A DNA stretch of 64,000 bases from an uncultured Roseicyclus sp. Lineage in GTDB: Bacteria > Pseudomonadota > Alphaproteobacteria > Rhodobacterales > Rhodobacteraceae. The position numbers were made by a program, and so were the translations under genes. The notes beneath the pieces were generated by a model. It made no database searches. It was not told where the DNA came from and worked only from the letters and a program-made list of their open reading frames with translations. This document shows, piece by piece, positions 16,406 through 24,951 of the stretch. Within the stretch, counting starts at the first letter, position 1. Each line of letters starts with the position of its first letter. The stretch covers positions 1 to 64,000 of the forward strand of contig CANLXA010000005.1 in assembly GCA_947494975.1 (NCBI GenBank), read 5' to 3'.

Positions 16406-16740
16406 TTTCCCGCCGGCGGCCCATCCGAGCCTTGGGGCGTGGGGAAAGCCTGCGCCATCAGATCGCCGAGGATTTCGCCGTGATGCGCCAGGATGTCATC
16501 CGCCGTCCAGCGGGTCGCGGCGTCGGGATGAAATCGCTTCAAGGCTCCGACGACAACGTCGACAACAACACTCAGATCAGGAACCCAATTCGGGTTGGCA
16601 CCCCCATCAGGCGGCTGCAGACGCTCCAGAACATCCTGCCCGTGCTTTGCCTGCAGGTCCGCGATGACGCTCATCCCGAGGAACAGCGTGAATTCCTCAC
16701 CCTCAACCTCGACGGTCAGTGTGCCTTTCACGTTGCCCAT
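16375..16740 (-). CDS. Tail assembly chaperone G (121 aa)
   Basis: A small acidic protein (VEGEEFTLFLGMSVIADLQAK) between the tail-tube gene and the tape measure, the conserved place of the G-like chaperone. The C-terminus turns basic and Pro/Ala-rich (PPAGKGRKPKKAAA), encoded by the stretch that carries the slippery heptamer. Its start overlaps the previous stop by one base. G alone is the major product; the frameshifted form includes the T extension. Confidence 0.75.
   Translation of the reverse strand: MGNVKGTLTVEVEGEEFTLFLGMSVIADLQAKHGQDVLERLQPPDGGANPNWVPDLSVVVDVVVGALKRFHPDAATRWTADDILAHHGEILGDLMAQAFPTPQGSDGPPAGKGRKPKKAAA
16405..16411 (-). promoter_or_regulatory. Programmed -1 frameshift site GGGAAAG
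   Basis: On the minus strand, in the zero frame of G, the codons are GCG-GGA-AAG, so the heptamer G-GGA-AAG is correctly phased. It is the same heptamer as in the lambda G/T overlap. The -1 frame then stays open to 16064. Confidence 0.8.
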
Positions 16741-17219
16741 TACGCAATCACCCGCGGGTTTGTCGCCTGCCGATCAAGGATCTTTGCCGACAGGGTGCCC
16801 ATGGCCTTGTCGCCCACCGTGCCGTTCGGCGTGTAGCTGTTGACATAGCCCCGATACGTGCGCCGGATCGAGCCGCCCGCAGGATTGATGTTGAACTCGA
16901 ACAGCACATCCTCCTTGGTGCCCGCAGCGGTCAACGCGGCCAGCGCCTCCAGGATCACATCGCCGGGATCGGAGGGCCAAAGCTGCTTGTCCTGTGACCA
17001 GTCGGCCACCGGCAACAGGCCAGGTACGGTTTCGCGCGTTCGCGCCGGGGAATTGAGGTGGGTCACGTCAACTTCCTCGGGCACCTGATCCGGGAACGGC
17101 AGGGCCTCGAAACCGAAGATCTGCGTGAACGCATGGTCATCCGCACCCGGCGACGTCTCGCGCCCGATCCACAATTCCCAATCATAGGCGATATCACCGC
17201 CAAATACCTTCTGTGCCAT
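16740..17219 (-). CDS. Major tail tube protein (159 aa)
   Basis: Position between the tail terminator and the G/GT chaperones, plus size, mark this as the tube subunit. It begins AQKVFGGDIAYDWELWIG, has a D-V-T-H-L-N-S-P-x-R motif near residue 51 typical of lambda-V-like tube proteins, and ends in a beta-rich segment (GSIRRTYRGYVNSYTPNGTV). The subunit polymerises as hexameric rings around the tape measure. Confidence 0.75.
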   Translation of the reverse strand: MAQKVFGGDIAYDWELWIGRETSPGADDHAFTQIFGFEALPFPDQVPEEVDVTHLNSPARTRETVPGLLPVADWSQDKQLWPSDPGDVILEALAALTAAGTKEDVLFEFNINPAGGSIRRTYRGYVNSYTPNGTVGDKAMGTLSAKILDRQATNPRVIA

Positions 17220-17222
17220 CTG

Positions 17223-17606
17223 TCAGGGCCTCCATGAAGTTAAGAAGTCGAGGCTCGACCGGTAGGGCCGGTCCACCTCATTTGCACCGCCAGAGCGGCC
17301 GTCGCGTGATGCATCGTGCCGGATCAGAAAGAAGCCACCGCCGCGATACCCGTGCAGCACGGCTTTCGCCGCGCGTGAAATCCGCTTCGCCTCACCGTAG
17401 GAATGCGCATAGCAATCGACTTGAACACGCCCCTGGCTCAAGCCGGTCGCGCTGTTCATGCTCATGTGTTCCCGATCGGAAATCGTGTTGAGAACGATGG
17501 CCGGGAGCGGATCACCTTGGGGATGCGCACCGAAGTTGACCCGCGCCGCAACCTGGGAAACCACATCTGCATCGGCCAACAACAGCGCCCTGAATTCTTC
17601 CTCCAT
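17223..17606 (-). CDS. Tail terminator / completion protein, DUF3168-type (127 aa)
   Basis: The length and sequence pattern (ALLLADADVVSQVAARV at the N-terminus, GDPLPAIVLNTIS, then a V-Q-V-D-C-Y-A strand and the AKRISRAAKAVLHGY helix) match DUF3168 tail completion proteins. These cap the tail and join it to the connector. It follows the HK97-gp10-type gene by three bases, in the usual order. Confidence 0.75.
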   Translation of the reverse strand: MEEEFRALLLADADVVSQVAARVNFGAHPQGDPLPAIVLNTISDREHMSMNSATGLSQGRVQVDCYAHSYGEAKRISRAAKAVLHGYRGGGFFLIRHDASRDGRSGGANEVDRPYRSSLDFLTSWRP

Positions 17607-17608
17607 GC

Positions 17609-18058
17609 CTAACTCCGCGCGTTGCGCCGTGCGGCACGCGCAACCGATTTGTCGATTTCGTCCGCCAACTCCGTTTTCAATCGATCAAGCGTTGGCAGAG
17701 CCTCGGCGTCCCAAGCAGGACGAAGTGCAGGCTGTGGCACGTGGTTGATGTTACCGAATTCCTGCTGCACACCGGCTGGGTCGTTGGTGCCAACGAAGCC
17801 CTCGACTGCGGCCCTATCATCCCGGAACAGCTTGCGGTGTAGCCCTCTCTGGCGATCATTGAGCTTTTTGCTGTAGGCAAACGACTTGGCATACTCGCCT
17901 GTGTCGCCTTGCGGCGCCGCCGCATTGGCCGCATCAGCGATCGAACTGGCGGATGTCTTGAGCGCACGCCTCAGGGCACCCTTTCCTGCCGCCTTCGAGA
18001 GCTTTTCAAGGTTTCGGTCCAGCTCAGCAAACCCTTCCAGACGCATGATATCAGCCAT
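17609..18058 (-). CDS. HK97 gp10-like head-tail / tail completion protein (149 aa)
   Basis: The start at 18058 begins MADIMRLEGFAELDRNLEKLSK, the normal N-terminus of the gp10 family. The frame is open further upstream but that part is antisense-like and arginine-rich. A-P-x-x-T-G-E-Y-A-K-S (residues ~50-60) and a C-terminal helix with many Ala/Arg fit the family. It overlaps the head-closure gene by 8 bp. Confidence 0.75.
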   Translation of the reverse strand: MADIMRLEGFAELDRNLEKLSKAAGKGALRRALKTSASSIADAANAAAPQGDTGEYAKSFAYSKKLNDRQRGLHRKLFRDDRAAVEGFVGTNDPAGVQQEFGNINHVPQPALRPAWDAEALPTLDRLKTELADEIDKSVARAARRNARS

Positions 18059-18377
18059 CAACACGGGCCCCCGCTGTGATCTCGACATAGCCGGTACGTT
18101 TCGATTTCTTGACACCGAAAATCTCGAACACCAGGCTATCGCAGACCAGACGATCCTTGGGCGACAGGTCGGCAAGATGGTTGCTTCGCCGCACCGTGAA
18201 ACGGGTGGTCACATGGGCGCCCACCTCATGGGCCCGCCAGCGTTCACCATCCGAGATGTCTTCCCGTCGAACATAGACGGCAGGCCCCAAATCGGCGAAA
18301 GCCTCGACCTGCGAAAAGCCATCGTCGCTCCTTGTGGCGCGCTGGAATTGCGCCAGCCTGTCCAATTCGCCGATCAT
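18051..18377 (-). CDS. Head closure protein, SPP1 gp16 / phage head-tail joining type (108 aa)
   Basis: The N-terminus GELDRLAQFQRATRSDDGF followed by a beta-barrel pattern (FADLGPAVYVRREDISDGER, FTVRRSN, DRLVCDSLVFEIFGV) is typical of head-closure proteins that bind the connector and tail. It overlaps both neighbours. Confidence 0.75.
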   Translation of the reverse strand: MIGELDRLAQFQRATRSDDGFSQVEAFADLGPAVYVRREDISDGERWRAHEVGAHVTTRFTVRRSNHLADLSPKDRLVCDSLVFEIFGVKKSKRTGYVEITAGARVDG

Positions 18378-18955
18378 GTGAACGTTCGGATCCGGTGGCG
18401 GGACACAATGGCATCAACACCGTTTGGCACGACCGCGAGGCTCTGCCCCGCGATGACCTCTTCCCGAATTTCAAAGCGATGCGCCGCCAGCAGGCAAACC
18501 GCGCGCCGAAGATCCGCGGGAACACTTTCAGCGGTATCGCCGAACCCTGCCCGATATGTGACCTTGAGGGCGTCGGGCCGCGCCGCCAGGCCGGAGGGCC
18601 ATGCCTCGGCGCGGAGCCAATACCTGTCCCCATCCGTGATCAGATCGAAACCGACCAGGCCCTGATCAACCCAGGCACCAGCCGCGTCCCTCACTTCGAT
18701 CGAAACGACCGATTGCACCGGCGTGATTTCCAGCTCCCAATCGCAAGCGCGGGGTGCGCTCAGTTGTTCAACGTCCTGCGTGATCATCGCCCGCCCGAGC
18801 CGACCGGTTGCGTCGATTTCGGCAATCGCCGCTGTCAGTGCGTCATCCACGTCCACATCGTGCGTCGTATCCGCATCTGCGATGCGCAACTGGCGCTTTA
18901 CCTCAGCGCGGGTGACCACGCTGTTGGTGGGCTGGGTGACAACGCGGGCGACCAT
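18374..18955 (-). CDS. Head-tail connector protein, phiE125 gp8 / gp6-like (193 aa)
   Basis: The N-terminal pattern V-T-R-A-E-V-K-x-Q-L-R-I-A-D-A-D, with an acidic helix DALTAAIAEIDATGRLGRAM, is the signature of gp6-type head-tail connectors. W-x-L-x-I-T-P-V-Q-S-V and the late ALKVTYRAGFGDTAESVPADLR also fit. It forms the ring below the portal. The stop overlaps the following gene by 4 bp. Confidence 0.75.
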   Translation of the reverse strand: MVARVVTQPTNSVVTRAEVKRQLRIADADTTHDVDVDDALTAAIAEIDATGRLGRAMITQDVEQLSAPRACDWELEITPVQSVVSIEVRDAAGAWVDQGLVGFDLITDGDRYWLRAEAWPSGLAARPDALKVTYRAGFGDTAESVPADLRRAVCLLAAHRFEIREEVIAGQSLAVVPNGVDAIVSRHRIRTFT

Positions 18956-18961
18956 GGCGGC

Positions 18962-19237
18962 TTACCCGCCTGCCGTTTCGCGGGCGGCGGCGCCGGAGGC
19001 CGCCGCGACTTCGCGGGCGTCCGCATCCCCAGCGATGGCCTTGTTTCGGATTTTCGCCGCCTGGGCCTCGGCCTTCTCGCGTGTCAGACCTTTGGACCAT
19101 TTTACCAGGTCGCCGCGGTCGATCATCGATTGCGCCAGCTTGGCGGGAAGCGTCTTGCGCTCGCCCGGTGACACGGACAGGTCAGGGCCCTCCGCAGAAA
19201 CCAGCGAGTAGCAATCAATCATTTTCTCATCAGCCAT
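18962..19237 (-). CDS. Small phage head-region protein (91 aa)
   Basis: A charged helical protein (LAQSMIDRGDLVKWSKGLTREKAEAQAAKIRNKAIAG is paraphrased here as a Lys/Ala-rich middle) lying between the capsid terminator and the connector gene. No family is recognised. It could be a head decoration or connector accessory protein. Confidence 0.55.
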   Translation of the reverse strand: MADEKMIDCYSLVSAEGPDLSVSPGERKTLPAKLAQSMIDRGDLVKWSKGLTREKAEAQAAKIRNKAIAGDADAREVAAASGAAARETAGG

Positions 19238-19262
19238 GAACTCGAACCTCGGTTGAGAATTG

Positions 19263-19288
19263 AAAAACCCCCGCGCGCGGGCGCGGGG
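19263..19288 (-). terminator. Rho-independent terminator after the capsid gene
   Basis: On the minus strand CCCCGCGC-ccgc-GCGCGGGG forms a perfect 8-bp stem with a 4-base loop, followed by GTTTTT. It lies 26 bp after the capsid stop, inside the late operon, so it probably reduces read-through into connector and tail genes. Confidence 0.8.
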
Positions 19289-19313
19289 ATCAGCCTTGTT
19301 TCAAAGCGGAAGC

Positions 19314-20603
19314 TCAGGAAGCGGCGTGCTGCAGCACCTTGATCGCACTGGCCTGCCCCACTGCACCGTCCAGACGCATGACGCCGGCAATGCCCATGTT
19401 CGGCCAGAATTTCTCACGCGCGACGCCCAGGACCGGATCGCCGACCTTGCGGGCATAGAACTCGCCGAAATTGCCGAAGGCGATGGATTTTGCGCTGGCC
19501 GCGATCTCATCCATCGCCTGGTTGAACCGCACCTGACGCCCGTTCAGAGAAGGCGGCACACCATTCACGACATTGCCATCCGACCAGATGAACCGGCCCT
19601 CGGAATCCTTGATTTTCCGCAGGGCCTTCACCGTCTTGTCGTGCATCTGGAACGCCACCCGATCGCCGCTGCGGTAGGCAGGGTCGACTTCGTGTTCCAG
19701 GTCCATGATGTCATCAAAGGTCACCGCCCCTACAGCCGCCGTCACCCCCACCCCGGCAGAGGTGACAAAGCCAAGCGGTTGCGCAGTGCCGGTGCCGACC
19801 GTCAGGAGCCGGTTGCCGAGCCGACCGAGGCGCTCACCGATCAGGCGGCCAAGGATCTGCTCCCACGAAAACGCGCTGTCTTGCGACAATTCCATGGCCC
19901 ATTTGATCCACGGCGTGATGTAGGTGTAGGCGCCCAGATCGGATTTCCCGACCACAACGTCACCCGAATTGTCATCCGCAGGCTCGCCACCTTCCGTGTG
20001 CGCTCCTGCCTCATTCGCCGTGTCGTCGATCGTTGGCATGGCGATGCTGTTGCCCGAGGTGGTGTTCAGCATCGTGACCAGGTCGCCATCCATCATCGGC
20101 CCGGTCGCCGCCATGGCGATATTGATGAAATTCGCGAGGCTATCGGGAACGGTGTAACCGCCGGCAGCATCCGCGCCGCCAACCTGAACCCGAGTTTCGA
20201 CATGGCGACCCCGCAGCAGGTCGCGCTGCTCGGTCGGAAGATCGGCGACATTCCCACCGTTCAGCAGCATTGCCTGAAACGCTTCGCGGTATTCATCACT
20301 CTGGGCGTTTTCGGGCACGAATTCCGACCGGCCATTCCCCGGACGGCGCTGCTCACGCTGTTCGCGATCGCGGGTTTCCTGCGCCGCGTCCAGATCTCGT
20401 TGGCCGACCTCCAGGCGCTCAAGCCGGTCCGCCTCTTTGGCCTTGGCGTCCCGCTGATCCATCAGCTTGTCTGCCTCGGCTTCCATCGCCGCTGCCTCGT
20501 CGGCCTTCCCGGCCTCCGCAAGCTTGGCTGCCTCATCGATTTTGGAACGGGCTTCCGTCTGGAGGCGCATGGCTTCCTCGCGGAGTTTCTTGATCTTGTC
20601 CAT
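19314..20603 (-). CDS. HK97-family major capsid protein (429 aa)
   Basis: The first ~110 residues form a Lys/Glu/Ala-rich coiled coil (scaffold or delta domain) ending near RRPGNGRSEFVP, as expected for HK97-type precursors cleaved by the protease encoded next door. The rest carries capsid-fold phrases: GGYTVPDSLANFIN, ASRVLT-type elements replaced by AYTYITPWIKWAMELSQDS, RLGRLGNRLLTVGTGTAQPLG, and a C-terminal GVMRLDGAVGQASAIKVLQ. ATG 20603 has GGAGG 9 bases upstream; a TTG two codons earlier is less likely. A strong terminator follows the gene. Confidence 0.85.
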   Translation of the reverse strand: MDKIKKLREEAMRLQTEARSKIDEAAKLAEAGKADEAAAMEAEADKLMDQRDAKAKEADRLERLEVGQRDLDAAQETRDREQREQRRPGNGRSEFVPENAQSDEYREAFQAMLLNGGNVADLPTEQRDLLRGRHVETRVQVGGADAAGGYTVPDSLANFINIAMAATGPMMDGDLVTMLNTTSGNSIAMPTIDDTANEAGAHTEGGEPADDNSGDVVVGKSDLGAYTYITPWIKWAMELSQDSAFSWEQILGRLIGERLGRLGNRLLTVGTGTAQPLGFVTSAGVGVTAAVGAVTFDDIMDLEHEVDPAYRSGDRVAFQMHDKTVKALRKIKDSEGRFIWSDGNVVNGVPPSLNGRQVRFNQAMDEIAASAKSIAFGNFGEFYARKVGDPVLGVAREKFWPNMGIAGVMRLDGAVGQASAIKVLQHAAS

Positions 20604-20698
20604 TGACAAGCCTCCATAGGTTGAAAGCGCCCCTCCCCCAATGGGGGGCGCGGAAAGGTACGTCAGAACGGGGGAGACCGACCCGAAGGTCGAAGCGG

Positions 20699-21283
20699 CT
20701 AAGCGCCGACCAGGCGGGCCTTCCGGGCCAGCCGTTGAATTTGGCGCTCTTGAGCAAGGGCGGCCTGAGGTTCGCCCAGATTTGCGCGCATGTCGCGCAG
20801 GCCGATTTCTGTTGAGGCATAGGCCGGGAAGGTCACGATCGACACCTCGAACAATTCGACCTCAAGAATACGACGCAGCGGCAGATCGCCGGTATCGTCC
20901 CATTCCTGCCGCAGAACGCGGAACCCGAACGACATCTCGCGCAGATCGCCACGTTCCATCTTCGGCCGGATCCGGGCCACATCCGGGTCGCTGGCGTCCA
21001 GATCCGCCGCGATCTTCAAGCCCCGATTGTCCACCGTCAGGTCCAGCGTGCCAGACGCCGTTCGCGCAAGTGGCTCGCCTTCGTGGCCGATCAGCAAACG
21101 CACATCGTCTGGTCGGGATAAGGCCGCATCAAAGGCACCGCGATCGATCTCTTCCTCGAAATAGTCGGCGATATTGGCCCGTTCCCCGAACACGGCCGCA
21201 TAGCCCGAAACGCTGCAGGCCTCGCCATCCGTGCGCAACTCAAGGGGCTGTGCTGCGCGGATTTCCCTTTCATTCGGTGTCAT
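20699..21283 (-). CDS. HK97-family prohead protease (194 aa)
   Basis: Catalytic elements of the U35-type serine protease are visible: LLIGHEGEPLART (His near residue 66), EMSFGFRV (Ser near 119) and a late ELFEVSIVTFPAYASTEI motif, which is characteristic of the family. It matures the capsid precursor. ATG 21283 gives MTPNEREI and has a GGAGG/GAAGG region upstream; the frame is open further but that part is covered by the portal gene. It overlaps the portal gene by 14 bp. Confidence 0.85.
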   Translation of the reverse strand: MTPNEREIRAAQPLELRTDGEACSVSGYAAVFGERANIADYFEEEIDRGAFDAALSRPDDVRLLIGHEGEPLARTASGTLDLTVDNRGLKIAADLDASDPDVARIRPKMERGDLREMSFGFRVLRQEWDDTGDLPLRRILEVELFEVSIVTFPAYASTEIGLRDMRANLGEPQAALAQERQIQRLARKARLVGA

Positions 21284-22529
21284 CACCTTCGCCTCCATCG
21301 GTTTGCGCGCCGTCATCCGGCTCGCCCATTTGATCAATCGGCACGGTGCCGGATTGAATGAAAGTCCGATCGCCGCATTCCACAGGCGCCAGACCGTGGA
21401 ACTCCCGACCCTCGTTTTGCGTGAACTGTCCGCTGGCAATGCCGCGGGCAATGGCCTCGACCCGGTCTTTCAGAATACCCCGCGCCAATGCGTCCAGATC
21501 GAACTTCAGGTAATTCTGCGACCCTCGCCCAAAGAGCTTGAGCGTCAATTCCTGCGCGATCTGCGCGACCCGCGGTCCCAGTGTGTGCTTGATCAGGTGC
21601 AGATCCTGTTGCTCCACATTGGCGAAGGTGCCGGTCGAAAGATCTTGCAGGAAGACCGGCGGCAAGCCGTAAATCCTCGCCACTTGCTGAACCACGAACA
21701 CCTGCACCGCCGTCAATTGCATCTTCTCGGGATCGTCGCCGAGCCGTTTGAGCTGGTGTCCTACAGGTATCGGCATGATCGGCCGCCCGTTTGCGGCTGC
21801 CTTTCCGGCCGCCTTCGTCACGTCCACCGCTGCCCGTTCCGCCGTCGCGCCATCGGGAAACGGCCCCTCAAGCGTATAGGGCGGCACGCCGTTTTTTCCG
21901 AAGACCGTCAAAGCATAGTTTTCGGCATTCAGACCCTGTCGGATCGCGGCGGCACATTTCAGCACCGGGCAGTCGCTGGAAATCCAATCGGCCCGGCGCC
22001 GGAATGCCAGGTCAATGACTTCCGGCGCCGCATATTGGACTTGGCTCGCGCCGGTACGGGTGTAGCTGTAATAGACGCGCCCCGCGCCCGTTCGCAGAAC
22101 GTGGGTTGCATCATATTCCATCGGAAACAGATTGACCGGCTCGCCGCCTTGGCGCTCCACATAGATGTATCCCCGACCTTGGCCGAATTGTTCCCCATGG
22201 GCGATCTGGCGCACGTCGAAGGCCGTCATGCCGTCATTCGCAGCATCGTTCAGCACCCCGCGGATCGGGTGATCAATCAGCTTGTCGCCCTCCCCCTGCG
22301 GCCTCCGCTCAAATACTTGGATCGGCAGTGCCGCCAAAGTGGAGGCCAGAAACGTATTCGCCGCAAACACAGCCGGCAGAGACATCGCTTCGTTGAACGT
22401 GACGCTGGCATTTGCTCCGCCGTTGATGGCGTCCATCAGCCGCGTCAGACCAGGATCGACGACAACCTGCGCCCGCCCTTCGATGATGGCGGGTGCGGCA
22501 CCGCGGCGACGGAACAAGCCGAGTTTCAT
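21270..22529 (-). CDS. HK97-family portal protein (419 aa)
   Basis: The N-terminus (MKLGLFRRRG), the early helix FNEAMSLPAVFAANTFLAS, the central stem region and the motif GLPPVFLQDLSTGTFANVEQQ near residue 300 all fit HK97-type portals. The portal forms the dodecameric vertex through which DNA is packaged. It lies between large terminase (4-bp overlap) and protease. An acidic, flexible C-terminal tail (DDGAQTDGGEGDDTE) ends it. Confidence 0.85.
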   Translation of the reverse strand: MKLGLFRRRGAAPAIIEGRAQVVVDPGLTRLMDAINGGANASVTFNEAMSLPAVFAANTFLASTLAALPIQVFERRPQGEGDKLIDHPIRGVLNDAANDGMTAFDVRQIAHGEQFGQGRGYIYVERQGGEPVNLFPMEYDATHVLRTGAGRVYYSYTRTGASQVQYAAPEVIDLAFRRRADWISSDCPVLKCAAAIRQGLNAENYALTVFGKNGVPPYTLEGPFPDGATAERAAVDVTKAAGKAAANGRPIMPIPVGHQLKRLGDDPEKMQLTAVQVFVVQQVARIYGLPPVFLQDLSTGTFANVEQQDLHLIKHTLGPRVAQIAQELTLKLFGRGSQNYLKFDLDALARGILKDRVEAIARGIASGQFTQNEGREFHGLAPVECGDRTFIQSGTVPIDQMGEPDDGAQTDGGEGDDTE

Positions 22530-24337
22530 TGCAGCGCTTCCTCCATCGAGTAATTCGGGTCAGCCCAGGGCGAGACCGGTGGTTTTTCGACTTCCCGGCA
22601 AAGCGCCATGCCCACTGACATCGCCAAGGACACCATCCCGTCGATCCGGCCATGGGCCTTTTGTTTGTCAAACATGCGCGCGCCCGTCCGATTTTCCGCA
22701 TAGGTGGTCGACGCCGCCATGCTGTCCAACAATGGGTTCGGCGCGACTGTCAGGCGACCGTCGCCAATCGCTTCCTCGAACTTGTTGATGCTGTCGGGCA
22801 TCCACAGGAACACTTTCGACGTGTCATCGGGCGCCGCATCATCGTCGCCAAGGAACTTCTTTTGATATCCTTGCGGATGTATTTCAGCCGGGAACGTCAC
22901 GCCCAAATCGTCCAGGTGTTCCGTCAGTCGCTCCAACCCATATTGGTCACACCCAACAGAAGTCGGCCCGTATGCTGCGGTCAACTCGCCAAGCGCGTGA
23001 GCCAGCCAGGCATATTTCAGCCGCTTGCCCGGAACCGCTTCGCAATGCCCCTGATCCACCCATAGATCGTAGGGCGCCTGATCGATCGCACAGCGATCAA
23101 GGAGCGTATCTTTGGGCGTCCAAAGCCACGTTTTGGCCGCCAGTTTTTCGGCCCCTTTGGTCGCATCCAGAACCCAAGTCAGCGTGAAGGCGCTGAAATC
23201 ATTCACCTGCGACAGGTCGAGCCCACCGAAACACGGATAGCCCGCCTCCGTCAGCTCAACCGGATCGACAGCACCATGGCAAGCCATCCATGCTTCACGG
23301 CTGATCGCAGCCGTAACGCTCTGCGTCCATTGGCAGAAATGCAGCCGAGCGATCCCGTTGCGTTTGCCCGGCATTTGCTTGGCCGCCTTCACCTTCTTGG
23401 CGAGGTATTCCTCTGTCAGGATGTGGCCCAACAGCGGGTTCACCTTCAGCCAGCAGGCGGGATCGTTCTCCCAATCATCGCCCTCATCCAAGGAACAGAC
23501 AAAGGCAAAGGTCGAATCGTCCTCGGTCACGCCCGTGACCACGTTGACGGCGTGCTGGTGTTCCTCCCAGCAGATCGATTTTCGGTCTGTACCGGAATTG
23601 GTGGTCATCACCAGAAGCGGTTGCTCGCGAAACTTGAACCCCGCCTCCAGCATATCCACGGTGTCGCGGGTCCGATGCTCATGCACCTCGTCACACAGCG
23701 CGCAATGCGGCCGGGGCCCCGACTGCCCGCCTTCGGCAGATATCGGTTTGAAGACGCGCTTGTCGCCACGCTTTCCGGAATAGGTCAATTGCCAAACAGG
23801 GTTTTCGCCCTGCGCTGAAACCATCCGCTTCAAGAGAGGCGATTGATCCCGCATCGCAACGGCATCCCGAAACAGAACCTGCGCCTGATCCTTCTTCGAT
23901 GCCGCGGCGTAGACCTCAGCCCGCGCCTCATTGTCGGCGACCAGCATGAACAATCCGATACCCGCCGCCAGCGGCGACTTCCCGTTGCCTTTGCCTTCTT
24001 CATCGTAGAACCGGGTAAACCGGCGCTTGCCGCTCTCCGTCCACCTCCACCCGAACAGCGACCCGACCCGAAACGCCTGGCTTGGGTGCAATTTGAAGGG
24101 CTTCCCCTCGAATTGCCCACCGTTCAGCCGCAACACCTTCGGAAAGAACTTGATGGCCCGCAGCGCCGCATCCAGATCCCAGACCAGGCCACGCTCCGGC
24201 CCCTCGTCCAGATCGCGCAAGTGACGTGATGCGGCCGCACGAATGTATGGTCCGGCGACGATCTCGCCCGCCACAACCTCGCGCGCCCATGCCGTGACCG
24301 GATCGATCTCGGATCGAATGCGATCATGGGCCGTCAC
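22526..24337 (-). CDS. Phage terminase large subunit (603 aa)
   Basis: The ATPase domain shows a Walker-A-like E-E-G-K-G-N-G-K-S (about residue 114) and Walker B with catalytic acid in HCALCDEVHEH (about 218). The adjacent VMTTNSGT is a coupling motif. The nuclease domain begins GGLDLSQVNDFSAF (about 372) and has a second acidic motif at SVGCDQYGLE; ASTTYAENRTGARMFDK and RIDGMVSLAMSVGMA near the end are also typical. It cuts concatemeric DNA and pumps it into the prohead. Confidence 0.9.
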   Translation of the reverse strand: MTAHDRIRSEIDPVTAWAREVVAGEIVAGPYIRAAASRHLRDLDEGPERGLVWDLDAALRAIKFFPKVLRLNGGQFEGKPFKLHPSQAFRVGSLFGWRWTESGKRRFTRFYDEEGKGNGKSPLAAGIGLFMLVADNEARAEVYAAASKKDQAQVLFRDAVAMRDQSPLLKRMVSAQGENPVWQLTYSGKRGDKRVFKPISAEGGQSGPRPHCALCDEVHEHRTRDTVDMLEAGFKFREQPLLVMTTNSGTDRKSICWEEHQHAVNVVTGVTEDDSTFAFVCSLDEGDDWENDPACWLKVNPLLGHILTEEYLAKKVKAAKQMPGKRNGIARLHFCQWTQSVTAAISREAWMACHGAVDPVELTEAGYPCFGGLDLSQVNDFSAFTLTWVLDATKGAEKLAAKTWLWTPKDTLLDRCAIDQAPYDLWVDQGHCEAVPGKRLKYAWLAHALGELTAAYGPTSVGCDQYGLERLTEHLDDLGVTFPAEIHPQGYQKKFLGDDDAAPDDTSKVFLWMPDSINKFEEAIGDGRLTVAPNPLLDSMAASTTYAENRTGARMFDKQKAHGRIDGMVSLAMSVGMALCREVEKPPVSPWADPNYSMEEALQ

Positions 24338-24813
24338 GTCAGATATTCCTCGCCGGCCCCCTCGCCCGGGAACTGAAAGCCCATCTGCCCCGGCGCGGTA
24401 ACGGCTCGGGCGCTTGCCGGCGTCATCCCGAACTCATTGCCGAGCGCGCGTATCTGACGGAAGGTTTCATTGAGCTGCGCCACCTGCGGTCGCGTCTTCC
24501 ACTGTTCTCCGTCGCGGGTGGACGTGGAATAGGTTTCGTCCAGCTCCTCCAACTCCACCCGAAGCCGTTCATGGCGCATCACGCAACGCACCAACTGCAG
24601 GAACATGAACGTGTTCGTCGGGTTCAGCCGATCGACGGTCGGGTGGCAGAGCGGCAGGGCCAGACGCTTCCAGGCCTCTCGCTCCTCCAGGGTCAGATCT
24701 TCGGGCTGTAGCTCATCGCAACGAATTGCCGCGCGCTCATCGAGATTGGAACCTGCATCCCCGGCTTCGCGGAGCGGTATGGCGCCATCATGTGTTGCCC
24801 TCCGTCCCCGCAT
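24334..24813 (-). CDS. Terminase small subunit, P27-type candidate (159 aa)
   Basis: Position directly before the large subunit (4-bp overlap), size, and the central W-K-R-L-A-L-P-L, helical LVRCVMRHERLRVELEELDETY and C-terminal LNETFRQIRALGNEFGMTPASARAV pattern fit the P27-type small terminase, which recognises the packaging site. The ribosome site before ATG 24813 is weak, and a later start is possible. Confidence 0.75.
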   Translation of the reverse strand: MRGRRATHDGAIPLREAGDAGSNLDERAAIRCDELQPEDLTLEEREAWKRLALPLCHPTVDRLNPTNTFMFLQLVRCVMRHERLRVELEELDETYSTSTRDGEQWKTRPQVAQLNETFRQIRALGNEFGMTPASARAVTAPGQMGFQFPGEGAGEEYLT

Positions 24814-24951
24814 CGGTTCAGCCCAGTTCCTTTCCCTCCAAACCAGTGGAGAACTCTATTCAATTCCGACTTTGCACACAGAAACCTTTCCCCGCCGGTC
24901 CTACGCAAAAGACCCTGAGCTTCGACCCCTCCCCACCCGTCGCGACGAACC

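Noticed and set aside
19260-20606. Long rightward open frame opposite the capsid gene
   Set aside because: The minus strand encodes a convincing HK97 capsid with ribosome site and terminator; the plus-strand product has shadow composition.
3778-24813. Late gene cluster as a gene transfer agent
   Set aside because: A GTA cluster would lack integrase, excisionase, repressor and replication genes. Here these are present and linked, so a temperate phage is the better reading despite the GTA-like spike protein.
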